In this document: piece by piece, positions 1-12,559 of the stretch
Numbering within the stretch: the first letter of the stretch is position 1
How the letters are laid out: every line of letters starts with the position of its first letter
Origin: Hemibagrus wyckioides
Taxonomy: Eukaryota > Chordata > Actinopteri > Siluriformes > Bagridae
Direction of reading: 5' to 3'
DNA: 64,000 nucleotides
Assembly (NCBI RefSeq): GCF_019097595.1
Contig: NC_080717.1
Coordinates: 8,073,501-8,137,500, forward strand
Position numbers and translations under genes: made by a program
Notes under the pieces: generated by a model
What the model was told of the DNA's origin: nothing
The model's input: the letters and a program-made list of their open reading frames with translations, nothing else
The model's database searches: none

Positions 1-107
1 CCAGCTTGAACAACTTGCATATTCATCTTCGGTAGTTTCTGATAGGATAGTGCCGCCAGTTACTTTTATCTCTAGCTGAAACGAGCAATGCAGCAGCGCT
101 TTAGTCC

Positions 108-413
108 TTACATCTGTTCAGTTCTCTCAGCTCCACATCTGTACACTCCATTCAAACAGATCAGCTTCCAAAGCTTTATGCTAATACTGTCATCAACACC
201 ATCATGCTTGTCATCTCGAAGATTGATAACTAGCAAAGCCAAGTCTTGGCCATAACCTAGTGCAACTGCATCCTTGGGTCCAGCATTTGATCTCTCCAGT
301 ATTTCTATGCTGGATTTCTCATTAATAAGAGTTCCAGTGTCACTGAAATTTGATGAATGAGAAAAGAGAAGCTCTTGGGGTTTTCGAAATTGTTGAAAAT
401 CTTTGCTAACTTC
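108..413 (-). CDS. Unidentified minus-strand exon candidate
   Basis: On the minus strand an open frame runs about 100 codons to a stop at 108-110. It is entered through a good acceptor: a pyrimidine-rich stretch ending in CCCATAG just above 413. The peptide is not low complexity, includes the segment NAGPKDAVALGYGQDLALLV, and ends GAERTEQM. I do not recognise the family. The last ~60 nt, near 85-170, resemble a repeat-like segment at 33290-33400, so part of this frame may be repeat-derived. It could be the last exon of a gene mainly outside the window, an alternative terminal exon, or chance. No function is assigned. Confidence 0.3.
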   Translation of the reverse strand, partial: EVSKDFQQFRKPQELLFSHSSNFSDTGTLINEKSSIEILERSNAGPKDAVALGYGQDLALLVINLRDDKHDGVDDSISIKLWKLICLNGVYRCGAERTEQM

Positions 414-588
414 TCTATGGGAATAGTGAAAATAGGGCACTAACCAAACAAATTGGCAGCAGAATTACAAGGATATTAGATATTTAATATTACATATTTA
501 TTATCATACAGTATAACATATTTAATGTTTTTCAAGTGAACTTAAAGTACTTAAGAAATTATTCACTCCAGATGTTGGGGGAAAAATG

Positions 589-915
589 TTAGAGTGATTT
601 AACAAATTCAAGAAACTGCTCTTCCTGTGTTGCGGTTACACCAGGTAATTCCATCAGCATCTGACCAGGGTAGCTGGAGGAGCCCTTTTTCCTAAAAATC
701 ATCATGGGTTATTATCAAGCTACTGATAAATCATGCCTCACATTTGGCTATTTTCCCCTACAACATTAAACACGAAGAATCTGGAGCAACAAAAAGCTGG
801 TGAATAAGCAATAATAGCAGAGAACATAAGCCTAACTGGCAGTCTTTGCCCTGCAGTCTAAATATCTTGCCTTAAAATATCCTTCAACAAATTGATGGTG
901 TAATCGGGCTGTCGA
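589..915 (-). CDS. Putative C-terminal exons of an unidentified minus-strand gene
   Basis: Two minus-strand pieces join in frame. The upstream piece (about 915 down to 871) encodes PDYTINLLKDIL and ends AG at a GC-type donor (GCAAGA). The downstream piece (691 down to 589) follows an acceptor TTTTTAG and encodes KKGSSSYPGQMLMELPG followed by VTATQEEQFLEFVKSL and a TAA stop. The split Arg codon (AG + G) restores the frame exactly. The amphipathic, non-repetitive ending looks like a genuine protein C-terminus, but I cannot name the gene. The start of the upstream piece is uncertain. The gene would run toward higher coordinates, yet I found no further exons before mxra5 at 2158. Confidence 0.35.
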
Positions 916-1544
916 GAGCTTGCGTACAGAGGAAAACACTTGAGCAATGACTTATTTCTTAAGGACTCAGCAGTTCTGTGGGGGTGGAAAGATGTAATAC
1001 ACCCCCCCCTCATTCCCTGTAATTGTGTAATGCACAGGCTAAATGTGAAGGAGATTGAAAGGGGTAATACTTTACTTGAACTTGCTGACTTGATTACCAA
1101 TTATTAGCATGGTTAAATAAAGCAAACCATTTAAAGACTTCTAAGCACTTCATTTTGAAATCTAAATAATCAGGACTTTAGAGCGTGACACCATGCAAAT
1201 TAGCCAACCGTGTCATGAGAGTTTTTTTGTGGTTAGTGAGTCATGTTGTAATAAGGATGTTACCAGCTCTTGCACAAAACAGTAGGAAAAGCCACCAGAT
1301 GTATTGTTTATATTGGCAACTTGAAGTAGGCAGCTCTGCTAATACAATGAAGCTCCAATCTTTCTGATTAAACTGCAGGGTCTAAAATAAGGCACACAGG
1401 CACAAAGAAGATGAATTAAAACAAATGCTTTTTTGGCTTCTTGTGCACTCTAGGACACTATAAATCCTTGTGTTTGTGATGCCAAAAATTTGTCAAGTCT
1501 GGAATTGTTTGTTAGACATTTTAATGATTCTATTAAATATGATA

Positions 1545-1690
1545 TTTATACCACAGCACTGTTCAGTTCTGATGGTGTTGATTAATTTTTATATAGCGAC
1601 AACACTGACAGAAGTGTTGGCTGTAATTCACAAGGTTTTATATTAATGTGCTTGTTGTAATATATTATCTTGTCTGTAGAAACAACTTAT
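1545..1690. repeat. Dispersed MITE-like fragment
   Basis: The segment around ACAGCACTGTTCAGTTCTGA and the following ATTCACAAGG and TATTAATGTGCTTGTTGTAA stretches resemble the element at 18520-18880, which has a similar order of motifs: an acagtgcaattgaatgctcc block, a block of the type cagcacgggtccgaaagtag, then a TATTAAGGCACTTG block. I infer a shared nonautonomous DNA element. The family is not established, and only the internal part is visible here. The remainder of 920-2157 shows no gene that I can support. Confidence 0.35.
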
Positions 1691-2157
1691 ACACGGACTT
1701 GTATGGCAGATGCTACACAAAAACACTTTTAAAAATATGTGGTCCTTGATATGGTGTAGTTTATTTAGCATTCGTGGAAGGAATATCTAGTGTCTGAACA
1801 CAACAAAGACCTCAGGACAAAAGGCTTTGCATTTTATAGCAACATATTAAGTTCTATTTTTCTTAATCTGTATTTATTTGGTAGTTGGATGAAATAGCGT
1901 GTTTATTGTGTGTGATATTGCCATTTCAAATGACACACTTCCTGTTATGGCTCTCCACTCATATTAGCACGTTAATTTCTGACCATAAAGGTAGCAAATG
2001 GGCCTAGAAAATCAAATAAACACTTTTGTGTAACCAAGTTAGCATCAGAATAGCATTATACCATTATCAATGTTAACACTAGATCTTTTAAACTGTGTTT
2101 GGATGTATACTTACATAGATTTCCCGTCCACAGTTTGGAGGATGGCATGAAAGAGAC

Positions 2158-2395
2158 ATGGCTCCTTTGGGTGTCTCTGCTCCCTGGCTGAAGGCAGCAT
2201 TGTATCTGCTGCTCCTTATTTTGCCTGCTTGTGTGTGTGTGTGCCCGAGGTCTTGCAGTTGCCCCAACCCCAAAGAGGTACACTGTACCTTTCGCCATCT
2301 CCCATCTCTCCCACGCAACGTGCCCAAGGACACAGAGAGATTCAATCTGGGGTAGGCAGCTCTGCTTACACACACACACACACACATTTTTATGA

Positions 2396-2430
<35 letters not shown>

Positions 2431-5400
2431 ATGTAAAGTCATAGCTCATTTTAAAGGTAATTGCATTCTGCATTCTGTTTTTTAGCAAGTATAATCCGTG
2501 ATAGTTCTTTGATATAAGATATAAAATGAATATAAAATAAAATATCTTACTTTAACAGATCAGCATTATTTGATTAGAAATGAATCCTAATTAATTCAAT
2601 CTCAATTTCTCATGAAGCTATAATAGCATTGCAGCTGTGGGGACTTCGGATTTTGGACATCTGCGCCAGCTTGAGATGCTTATGCTACATGGGAATGAGA
2701 TCCACACTGTGGCTTCAGGATCTTTTTACCAATTACGTTCTCTCCAGGTGTGTGAGTGTGTGTGTGAGTTAATGTACATGTAAGCAGTTATGCATATGTC
2801 TATGCATGCAGCGTGATACACAACTTTGTCATTAATATGTTTTAATGTGCAGTAAGATACACCATTTATAATGCCTTAGGTAAGTGGTGTTCAATCTAAA
2901 CCACAAACCTCTACAGGTGTGGTTTCTGCTTGTTTGGAAGTTTGGAATGAAAGCCTGCAACCATGCCAGCCCTTTGTGGTTAAGATTGGACGCCTCTGCC
3001 TTAGGTATTACCACAGAAAAGGTCATTTAAGGTGCATTTCTTCTCTCACAGATATTGAAGCTGAGCTACAACAAGCTAACAAGAATAGATCCCAGCATGT
3101 TTGAGGGCCTGACAAGCCTGGTCCGCCTTCACCTAGACCACAACTTAATACATTTTATTGAGCCTTTCTCCTTTAACGGTTTAACATCACTGAAGTTGCT
3201 TCAGCTGGAGAGCAACAAGTTGCAGGACCTTCACCCACACTCATTCACCACCCTCTCACTTCTGGGGACATTCTGGGGCTCAGGCCTACGGCATCTTTAC
3301 CTAGCAGACAACCAGCTAGAGTACTTGCTGCCTGGTACTTTTCGGCACCTAAGCAAACTAGAAGTCCTCTCTCTGCATAACAATCCCTGGACTTGTGACT
3401 GTCAGCTCCACTGGCTTTTAGAATGGGAAAAGAAACATGAGGGTGAGATTATTGTGACACCTACGCTACACCTACTTGATGAGGCAGCTAAATAACTAAA
3501 TTTGAAGTAATTTGACCAAGGCTACTCAGAAAAGAATACATTTCACAAAAAGAGCCTTAAAACTCATACTTGGACAGTTGAACTACTAATAATTCATAAA
3601 ACATATATGTGATATTTACATTACACAAAAAGGTATAACAAATACCTTGATTCTTCACCTAACCTTTTAATTGATGAACAGATTAACAAGCATAATGGCT
3701 AATTTTAACAGTGCTTTCTCTCTCTACAGGAGTGATTAAGTGCAAGAAGGACAGAGATTCTGCCTCCAGTGAGACTTGTGCTGTTTGTGCCTCACCACAA
3801 CCTCTCAACAACAGCCAGATTTTCCAGCTTTCAGTGCAGAAACTGTCCTGTGACAGGCCTTCTCTACAGTCCCCACTGAAAGTGGGTGAGTATAGTGCAT
3901 TGGAGGACCAGGAGCCAGACCTCCCTTACACAAAGGACTTGGAGCATCCACTGGGCCACCTGGCCTTCACGTTGTCTGACAGCCATGGGAACAGGGCCCA
4001 TGTGGCCTGTGATGTAAATCATCCTGTTGAAGGAACCTCCATGGTATGGGAAAAGCTAAAGAGGTCAGACGAGGTGGCAGTTAATGTGACCTTACTAACC
4101 CTGCTTGAGTGTGAGATTGACAGGGATGCTCTCCAGAACCTGTGGAGACTTGTTGCATACTACTATGAAAGTCCAGCTGTCTTGGAGCGAGGAGCAAGGC
4201 ATGAGAATACTTCAAAGGTGACCTTCCAGTACTCCCAGGTCACAAGTGAGGACTCCCCTTACTTTACTGAACTCAAAGGACATTTAATGGCTGAACCAGC
4301 CTGGTTGTTGCAACCCAAGGTTACTATTCAGTTGAACAGGCGCAAAACAACAACAAAAAAACTGGTAATGAACTTCTCAACATTTATATCAAAGGAGATC
4401 AGTGGAAGAGGAGAACAAGATGATACAGTCACTTCATGGGCTTTGATTCCAAGAGGAACTTCAGAGAGGATTCAAATAGTGTTGGAGCACTCTGAGGCTA
4501 TTCTTAACTGTAATATACTGAGTTCGGGGCAACTGTTTGTTGAGTGGATGCTTCCAGACCTAACTACTTTAGACAAAACCGATTCCCAAAGAATTACATC
4601 AGACCATAACAGACTAGTCATCAAAAACACAAGCCTGACAGACACTGGGATCTATCACTGTTTTGTGCGTACTGAGACAGAAGTAGACATGGTTTCATAT
4701 AGGCTTATGGTTAGGGAACGTCTCCTTAGTCCTAGCGACTTAAATGGAAAGAAAATGTCTGTGGAGAATGGAGAATCCCTCAGTCTTCCCTGTTCGGTTA
4801 CTTCACCAAACCCAATTGAAACAAGATGGCTCCTACCAAATCATCAGTTTCTAAAGGCATCAAATGCATTGGGACGAATCTATGTGTCACAAAATAACAC
4901 GCTGATCATAGAACAAGTGAAGAATGAAGATGCTGGGGAATACAGTTGCTTAGCGGCTAACCTTCATGGGGCAGACATGTTGTCTCATTTGGTAGTTGTA
5001 ACAGGTGAAAAAGAGGAAGACCTCACAGATGTTAATGTGATTAGGGGTGAATCAGTGTATGACAAGGAGGATGCAGAGGGTTCAGGATACCAAGAAATCA
5101 AACAGTTGGCTGTTACTCAAACACCACACAGGGTACTTGGAAAAGATAGGAGTAAAGGTGGACTTTATCGACAGGGCTTTAGAGGAAAAAAGATCAATGA
5201 GAAAGGGAGGAAACCAAATAAATCTGTCAAACAGCTTGACCCAGGCCGTTGGGCAGAAATGTTAGCAAAAGCCAATGCTAAAGCCTCAACTATGCAACCA
5301 GGAAAAATTATGACAACAGTGGCAGCTACAACGACAACCCCTACAACTATATCCACCACGATTACAACCACTACGACTACAACCACTGCGACTACAACAA

Positions 5401-8400
5401 CTACGACTACAACTGCTCCTGTCACTCACTCTTTTACTACCAGCGCTACTACTAGTAGTCTTATAAATGATTTCACATCTAAGCAGCTGGTACAGTCCCG
5501 TAATAGAAAGCCTATAGACCGCAGTTCACTGCAGAGAACCCAACATCTGGATCGAAAGTCTGATGATTCAAACATTACAAAAATGGCTTCAATAAATCTT
5601 TACCCAAACACATTATCTCCTATTCACTCAAACTTGCAACCTGTGACACAAACTGAGAAACAGATTGAAAGGCAAATATTAGAGGAGAAAAGAAGGGTAA
5701 ATAATCACATCCCCAACCCTAGAAGAAGACCACCATACAGAAGAAGACCTCAATCAAGAAGGTTACGTACACAGAGACCTACGCCCCCCCCACCAACCAC
5801 AACAGAAGTACCATTTACAACTTTATTAACTACAAAAGCTCCAGAATCTTTTATCACCACAGACACTCGCCTTAAAACTCTGAATACGAAACCAGGAAGA
5901 AAGCCACTCACAGGTTCAGATATTTCAAGTGCACCTGACCCTAAAATCAAAGACACTTTACGGCTAAAAGAGAAGGCTCAAGGTAACAAAAAATCTGCAT
6001 CTGCAAAAGAAGGAAAACTTACAGTTACAACTGCTGAGCCCCAGGTCATGCTAGCACCAACACACGATACGTTGCATCACAAAAACTCTGAGGTTATTAA
6101 GTGGAGTAATGGCACAAAAAATGAAGAAAGTGATAAACAAAAGATTACAAGTACAATTTCTCCTACTATTCAAATCACTAACATTAAACCTCCCATACCT
6201 CATAAAGAACCACTAACCACAGAGAAACCAGCCCTGTCAAATAACATTAAACACAGGGTGGATAACTCAATGAACAGACATGAAAGTCCTGGTTTGCCTG
6301 TCCACCCCTGGTTAGTTCAGAGAAATAAACAAATCTCAGTTACACCATGGCCTTATACCACTTCTCCCTTAGGGACCTATACCAACCGCATCCCAGTCTG
6401 GCCCAGAGTTCATGGATCAAAGCACCACTCTTCACCTGACAGATCCTTGCATTTATTGCGTACAAGCGGAAGGAATACAGGGTTCACGAATCGACCTGAA
6501 ATCACAGCACAAACAGCAAACCCCACACCTTACATACCGTGGTCAGCAGTAACCCCCTTTCCCAAATTTGTAGCACCACATGATAGCTCATCCCAAATAA
6601 GGGACTACTTCCTCTTCAACAGGCTTCGAAACAGATACCGACAATCCCAGCTTGATGCCCACCGCTTAGCCCAGTCAGGAAAGCTAGTTACTCCCAAACC
6701 ACGAATTTACCAGCCCACCCCAAAACTACATCCATTTCCAAACGTTCCAAACATCTACAAGCCTGTGACACCCCATTCTATTATAGCAACTACTAGTAAT
6801 CCATACACCACAGCCAGCATACTATATGGTAGTCGCTGGCACTACAGTAACTTTGGACCAAAGAAACTAAGCACTGATCTGCCCTTTCCAAACTTGATGG
6901 GGAGTGGTGTGAAACCCAGAATAATGACACTTGACTCAGCTACTGTGTCTGCACTGGCAGAAACAAATGTTCTTCTGCGCTGTCAGGCATCAGGAGACCC
7001 CAAGCCTGTTATTTCCTGGACAAAAGTCTCAACAGGTAGGTAGCCAACATAAATACAGTATATACACTATATGACCAAATGTTTGTGGACAACTCCACTC
7101 TTCTGGGAATGCTGTAGAATGGATTTTGGTGTCCATAAACATTTGGCCATATAGTGTATATACACAATACAAAGACTGCAACAAAAAGTATTTGCTTTTT
7201 AATGATATATTAGACTGCATTTATTTTATATAAAATTGGAAGAGAATGTATATTTGTAATATTTGGCTTATAAGCAATAAAGTGTTTATATATCATGTTC
7301 AAATGTACAGAGTCATTATAATGTATATCTTAATACAGATTATCTGTGTCAGAGTCATAATAAAGTTTTGACTGACTAAGAAATAAAATAAAATTTATAT
7401 TCTTGAGACAAGCAACTGAAAAAATTGTCTGATAACTTTATATATTCCCCATACAGGTGCTACAATTCAAGCCAGCACCAAACATGGACAACGATTTGAA
7501 GTTCTTCCAAACGGTTCCTTTATTATAAAGAATGTACAACTGCAGGACAGAGGTCAGTACCTTTGTACTGCACAGAACAAATTTGGCTCGGATCGCATGG
7601 TGGTCACTCTTACTGTACAGACAGAACCTCCAAAAATAGAGGGCCCCAAATACAGAGATGTTTCTGTCTACTTGGGAAAACCAATCAGCTTGGACTGCAT
7701 CGCAGCAGGCAAGCCTCTAGCTCAGGTGTCCTGGATTCTTCCAGACAGAACCATTGTGCGGGAGTCGATGCCTCTTGATAGACCTATGTTACTTTTTCCT
7801 AATGGAACACTCAGCATTCACTCAGCAAACTTTTCCCTTAAGGGCAACTACAAGTGTATCGCTAGTAATGCAGCAGGTGCTGACACTCTGACCTATCAGC
7901 TACATGTTGCTGCATTGCCACCAGCAATTAAAGAAGAGTCCTTTGAGAGTATACATATTAACACTGGAAAAAGTATCTATGTACACTGCACAGCTAAAGG
8001 AGAACCTGAGCCTCTTCTTAAGTGGGTTCTTCCTGATGGTTCGCAACTGAAACCTACACAGTATATTGGGAGGCGTCTCTTCGTATTCCCCAATGGCACA
8101 CTCTACATCAAAAGTATCATTCCTGTGGATGCTGGAAGATATGAATGTTCAGCCACAAACATGGTTGGGTTTGTTCAGAGAGTGGTAAAGCTGGATATCA
8201 AGCAAGAGTCACCAGGTCCTTGGAAAGGTCCATCTCAGCATCATAGTGTTTCAGCCTTGTACGGCTCCACAGTGTTTCTACACTGTCCTGAGTCAGCTGA
8301 CTACCACAGAGGTACGGTTTGGAGGCTGCCATCTAGAACACTGTTGGAACATCATTACAGGTATGAATTCATTGTAAACATAAATAAGCAAGTAAATACT

Positions 8401-10759
8401 TACGTTCGATTTAAAATAAAATTATACTGTGATTCTACAGCAATCAGAATGTATGATTTTCTACATTTACACTTCATAAGCCACAAGTGTAGCAGACACA
8501 GCTTGTCTGGGATACACAGCTGGTGTGAGATAATTAAAAACACATCTGACTCTTATATACTGAGCAATATATCCATCATTATTGTAAATCAAACAGCGTC
8601 TGAAAAACATTAAACAATCTGTGGTGTCAGACAGAAAGCTTAAATAAATTTTGCTGATCCAGACAAAACAATAATGATGTCACGCAGGAATTTCAGTATT
8701 TATTGGAATTCAGTTACACTTCACATTGCATAACTTGTAACAATCCATGCCTTGTCTTTTTTGCTGCAGATGTCCCAGATTAATGAAATAACAACAGTCA
8801 TAAAAATAATAACAAATGTGTTAACATTTTGATTTCTGGTTTGTCTCTAGTCCTCACAGACACATCAATGCTTTCTCTAATGGCACACTCAGGATACTGC
8901 AACTGACTGAAAAAGATCAAGGAATTTACTTGTGCATGTATCAAAGGCCCAACGGAGAGGATATGGAACTGTTTGAACTTGAGGTCCTTATGAAGCCACC
9001 TAAAATAGAAAACATGGGCAGTCAACAAAAGAGAGTTACAAATGGAGATAACTTCCTTGTGGATTGTGTAGCTTCAGGTCTTCCAGATCCTGAAGTGACT
9101 TGGAGTCTCCCCGATGGCACAATGATAAACAATGCTCTCCAATCAGATGACAGTGGAACCCGCAGTCGTCGCTATATCATATTTGACAATGGAACACTCT
9201 TGTTGCCACATATGGGAAAAAGCGATGAGGGTGATTACACATGCTACGCAAAGAACACACTTGGAGAGGATGCAATGAAAGTGAATGTCCAAGTTGTCCA
9301 AAATTCACCCCGAATTTCCTCCAAAGACCAGGTGTCTCTCCATTTTCCACTTGGCCAATCAGCGCAGCTGAAGTGTGATGCTACTGGTGAACCTCCACCT
9401 ACTATTATCTGGATTTCACCAAAGAATGAAATGATCACTTTATCTTCAGTCAAATACCAGATTCTCAAAGATGGAACGCTGATCATTAATAAGGTCACTT
9501 TGGCAGACCAGGGAAAGTACACTTGTGTCGCAAGGAACTCAGCTGGTGATGACATTAAGAACGTGAAGCTCCAAGTAGAGGTCAGCGAACCATATATCAA
9601 TGGGAAAAGTGGACGAACTGACAGTAGAGTTTTGGGAGTGTCCTATCAGACTGTGCTGATGCACTGCAAAGCCGAGGGCATGCCCGAACCCCAGATAACA
9701 TGGATGACATCTTTTGGTATGTCCCTGCCTACACCTTATGTTGGAGGCAGATTCCAAGTCCATAAGAATGGTACTCTTGAATTGCGTGGCATCCGGAAAA
9801 CTGATGAAGGTAAGTTTCTGTGTGTGGCCAGAAATTACCTGGGGGAGGCCAGCCTAGCAATTGACCTTGAAGTTGCAACACTTGCTGAAAAACCAAGCTT
9901 CCTTGTTCCAAATATCGAGGTGTTATCCCTCAAACCTGATGGAGATGACATCATTTTACAGTGCCAGGCTATGGGAAAACCAAAGCCAGAGTTTGTCTGG
10001 ATTCTTCCCAACAGCACAGTGCTGGTTCCAGGAATGAAACTTAAAAGGTTTACTCACTCCTCGGAAAATGGCAGTTTGCATATTATTCAGCCAGTGCTCA
10101 ATGACAAAGGTGTTTATCGTTGCCTGGCAAAAAATGCTGCAGGACAAGCAGAAAAGCGTTATGCTTTAGAACCTGGAAGGAAGCCTCAAATCCGAGGTAC
10201 ATCTACACCTATGAAGATTTCATTTGGACAGACACTAAACATGCCATGCACAGTGGAAGGCTGGCCCCAAGCAACCATCACATGGACTCTTCCAAATGGT
10301 ATGATATTGGACAGGCCTCAGGTTATTGGACGAGTCACCTTTGTATCAAATGGAACCCTTCAGCTTAGAGAAGCTGCAAAATCTGATAGAGGTACTTACA
10401 TTTGCAAAGCCACTAACACATTTGGATCATCAACACTGTCTTATCCTGTGACTATTATGGTACTTCCGCCACAGATAACAAATGCACCTCCATCTATAAT
10501 AAGAGTTACAAAGGGCTCTCCAGTGACACTAAAATGCATTGCTACTGGAACTCCTAAACCAGATATTTCATGGACTCTGCCTGGACGGACCACACTTGTG
10601 CCCAATAATCGCTTCACCACATTGGGTGGGATTTACATGACAGAAGATGGTAGTTTGGTCATACAGGATCCCAGTTTAATGAACTCTGGAATTTATAAGT
10701 GTAATGCCAAAAATGCTTTGGGAATGGACTTCAAAGCAACATACCTTCAAGTGAACTGA
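2158..10759 (+). CDS. mxra5: Matrix-remodelling-associated protein 5 (adlican-like)
   Basis: Six coding exons join in phase: 2158-2351, 2618-2747, 3052-3442, 3730-7035, 7457-8360 and 8851-10759 (6834 nt, 2277 aa plus TGA). Residues 1 to about 28 form a signal peptide (WLKAALYLLLLILPACVCVC). A cysteine-rich LRR N-cap (CPRSCSCPNPKEVHC) follows, then leucine-rich repeats to about residue 218 and an LRR C-cap (NNPWTCDCQLHWLLEW). Two Ig domains lie near residues 470-640. A long Thr/Pro/Lys/Arg-rich linker spans about 650-1300, and ten tandem Ig C2 domains carry the W...DxGxYxC signature to the C-terminus. LRR caps plus 12 Ig domains match MXRA5, a secreted matrix proteoglycan-like protein. At 2277 aa it is shorter than the human protein (about 2800 aa), mostly in the linker. 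The start is the only ATG giving a signal peptide. Paralogue a/b was not resolved. Confidence 0.93.
2368..2430. repeat. (CA)n and (GA)n microsatellite
   Basis: A CA tract (about 2368-2386) and a GA tract (about 2393-2429) lie just after the mxra5 exon 1 donor, within 20-80 bp of the splice site. Confidence 0.95.
2881..2997. mobile_element. Short hAT-type MITE in mxra5 intron 2
   Basis: This 117-bp element is flanked by the perfect 8-bp direct repeat GCCTTAGG (2873-2880 and 2998-3005). Its diverged inverted ends read GTGTTCAATCT on the left and AGATTGGACGC on the right. The same end sequence occurs in the element at 31533-31728. An 8-bp target duplication is typical of the hAT superfamily. 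No transposase is present, so it is nonautonomous. Confidence 0.75.
5310..5430 (+). repeat. Threonine-rich low-complexity tract within mxra5
   Basis: ACA/ACT/ACG/ACC codons encode an almost pure Thr run (roughly residues 765-805) inside the large exon. Such mucin-like segments are usually O-glycosylated in secreted proteins. The mixed codons suggest an old repeat rather than a recent slippage event. It falls in the linker between the two Ig clusters. Confidence 0.85.
7059..7162. mobile_element. Short Tc1/mariner-type MITE in mxra5 intron 4
   Basis: The element is about 100 bp. The left end TACACTATATGACCAAATG and the right end CATTTGGCCATATAGTGTA are inverted repeats, with TA dinucleotides at both edges. 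TA targets and CACTATATGGC-type ends fit Tc1/mariner MITEs. It begins only about 23 bp after the exon 4 splice donor. Confidence 0.75.
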
Positions 10760-11036
10760 ACATGTGAAGGAGAGAAACTATGTGGTAAACTGAAGCAAAA
10801 CATTTTTAAGACATGGACGCTATATTCTTGTAAACCAGTGTAAATAGAAAGCTGCATTTAATGTTCATGGAAAAAATCCAGCAATTCAGAAATGGGAAAT
10901 ATTTCTTTCTTCTTCACAAGACTAACAAGTATTGTTGCAGCCTTGTGTTGGGAAATAACACATTAATGTTCAGGAGAACCCATGGCATTATTTTTTAAAT
11001 GTTTTTGTACTTAATTTATAGAAATATTGGTTTGTA

Positions 11037-11042
11037 AATAAA
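11037..11042 (+). terminator. Candidate mxra5 polyadenylation signal
   Basis: A canonical AATAAA lies 278 nt after the mxra5 stop codon in AT-rich 3' UTR. It is the first canonical hexamer I see after the stop. Confidence 0.6.
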
Positions 11043-11717
11043 ATTATACATCCACCTCTTAGATTCTTATACATCAAAGTTTTGGAAATTAAAAAACAAT
11101 CATAAATGTATATTTTTATATGCCGCAATAGATTTCATTTGAATCTTTTATACTGCTTGTATGCATTGTAAATGTATGTCTAACAAACAGTCCCAGGATG
11201 TAAACCATCTACAACAACACGGCCTTTCACTATTGGAGTAGAAAGGGAGCCTTGTAAGCACAAACATTAGCATTGTTCTAACAGTTTTACCAACAATGAC
11301 TGACATACAAGCAGCCGATTCTGTAACAGAATTACTGGTACTGTCAAAAAGAAAAGTTTTTGGACGGGCACGTTTTTGAGAAACCATAAAGTAATAAATT
11401 GAGTGTAGCCAAAAACCAGAAATTGTGTTGACATTCCACTTTTTGTGAAAATGTATGTTTTATTACTGTTCTTATTATGATTTAAATGTTAATTTTACCA
11501 GATGGCCTAAGCTGCCTGTTTTATACTATCATCACTTAGAGCAGGATTGATATACTGATCGTTTTCAAGAAGAAACAGAAATGAATGTTCACAGACTTGG
11601 TCTATTTGATTTCTATTAAATCTAAAGTGATGCAGGAATAATTGAGCATAATCAGAGGTCCCATGGGTGGCAACCCTTGCCATGCTATTCAGCTTCTGAA
11701 TTACATGCGACTTGTGA

Positions 11718-12208
11718 TACGATCAGGCATAACATTATGAGCACTGAGAGGTGAAGTGAATAACACTGATGATCTCTTCATCATGGCACCTGTTAGTGGG
11801 TGGGATAGATTAGGCAGCAAGTGAACATTTTGTCCTCAAAGTTGATGTGTTAGAAGCAGGAAAAATGGGCAAGCGTAAGGATTTGGGTGAGTTTGACAAG
11901 GGCCAAATTATGATGGATAGACAAATAGATCAGAGCATCTCCAAAACTGCAGCTCTTGTGGAGTGTTCCCGGTTTGCAGTGGTCAGTATCTATCAAAAGT
12001 TGTCCAAGGAAGGAACAGTGGTGAACAAAGGCTGGCCATGTGATCCGATCCAACAGACGAGCTACTGTTGCTGAAATTGCTGAAGAAGTTAATGCTGGTT
12101 TTGATAGAAGGGTGTCAGAATACACAGTGCATGACAGGTCAGGGCAGCAAAAGGGGGACCAACACAATATTAGGCAGGCGGTCATAATATTATGCGTGAT
12201 CGGTGTAT
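11718..12208 (+). mobile_element. Internally deleted Tc1-like MITE, copy 1
   Basis: The 5' end contains GATCAGGCATAACATTATGA and the 3' end TCATAATATTATGCGTGATC, an inverted repeat of about 27 bp. Inside is the N-terminal part of a Tc1-type transposase. It starts [17 protein letters not shown] and continues through the helix-turn-helix segment [20 protein letters not shown]. The catalytic DDE part is absent and the frame is broken. The same structure recurs at 30499 and 57511, so the deletion predates amplification. It lies between mxra5 and rab33a. Confidence 0.85.
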
Positions 12209-12351
12209 ATCTATACAATTCCTCCAGACAGTGTTAAATCATGATTTTAGAATTATAAAGAAGTATAAAGCCAATGCAGTATGTAATTATACTTCTATTT
12301 ACAAAAACATACAAATCACACATTCTGCAAAAAAGAGGCCTTTGTCCTATA

Positions 12352-12440
12352 CCACAGGTTCCCAGCCCTGGTCCTGGGTGTACCCACTGGAGTTTTCCCT
12401 GTTCCATTACAGGGGTTCTCCAAAACCAGGGTTGGGAACT
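12352..12440. mobile_element. 89-bp hAT-type MITE
   Basis: It is flanked by the perfect 8-bp direct repeat GTCCTATA (12344-12351 and 12441-12448). The ends are inverted: CAGGTTCCCAGCCCTGG on the left and CCAGGGTTGGGAACT on the right. The target length and end type indicate a hAT-derived nonautonomous element. It ends about 190 bp upstream of the rab33a start codon. Confidence 0.8.
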
Positions 12441-12559
12441 GTCCTATACATAAGAGACATACCATGGCATTACATGAATGGCCATACACTTGCCTGGCTT
12501 GAATGCAAGATTGTATTTGAATGCAAACGCTTATCCTCCGACACTACCAGCTGAGCGGC

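Noticed and set aside
5165..5425. Val-rich minus-strand frame
   Set aside because: It is the antisense shadow of the mxra5 threonine tract.
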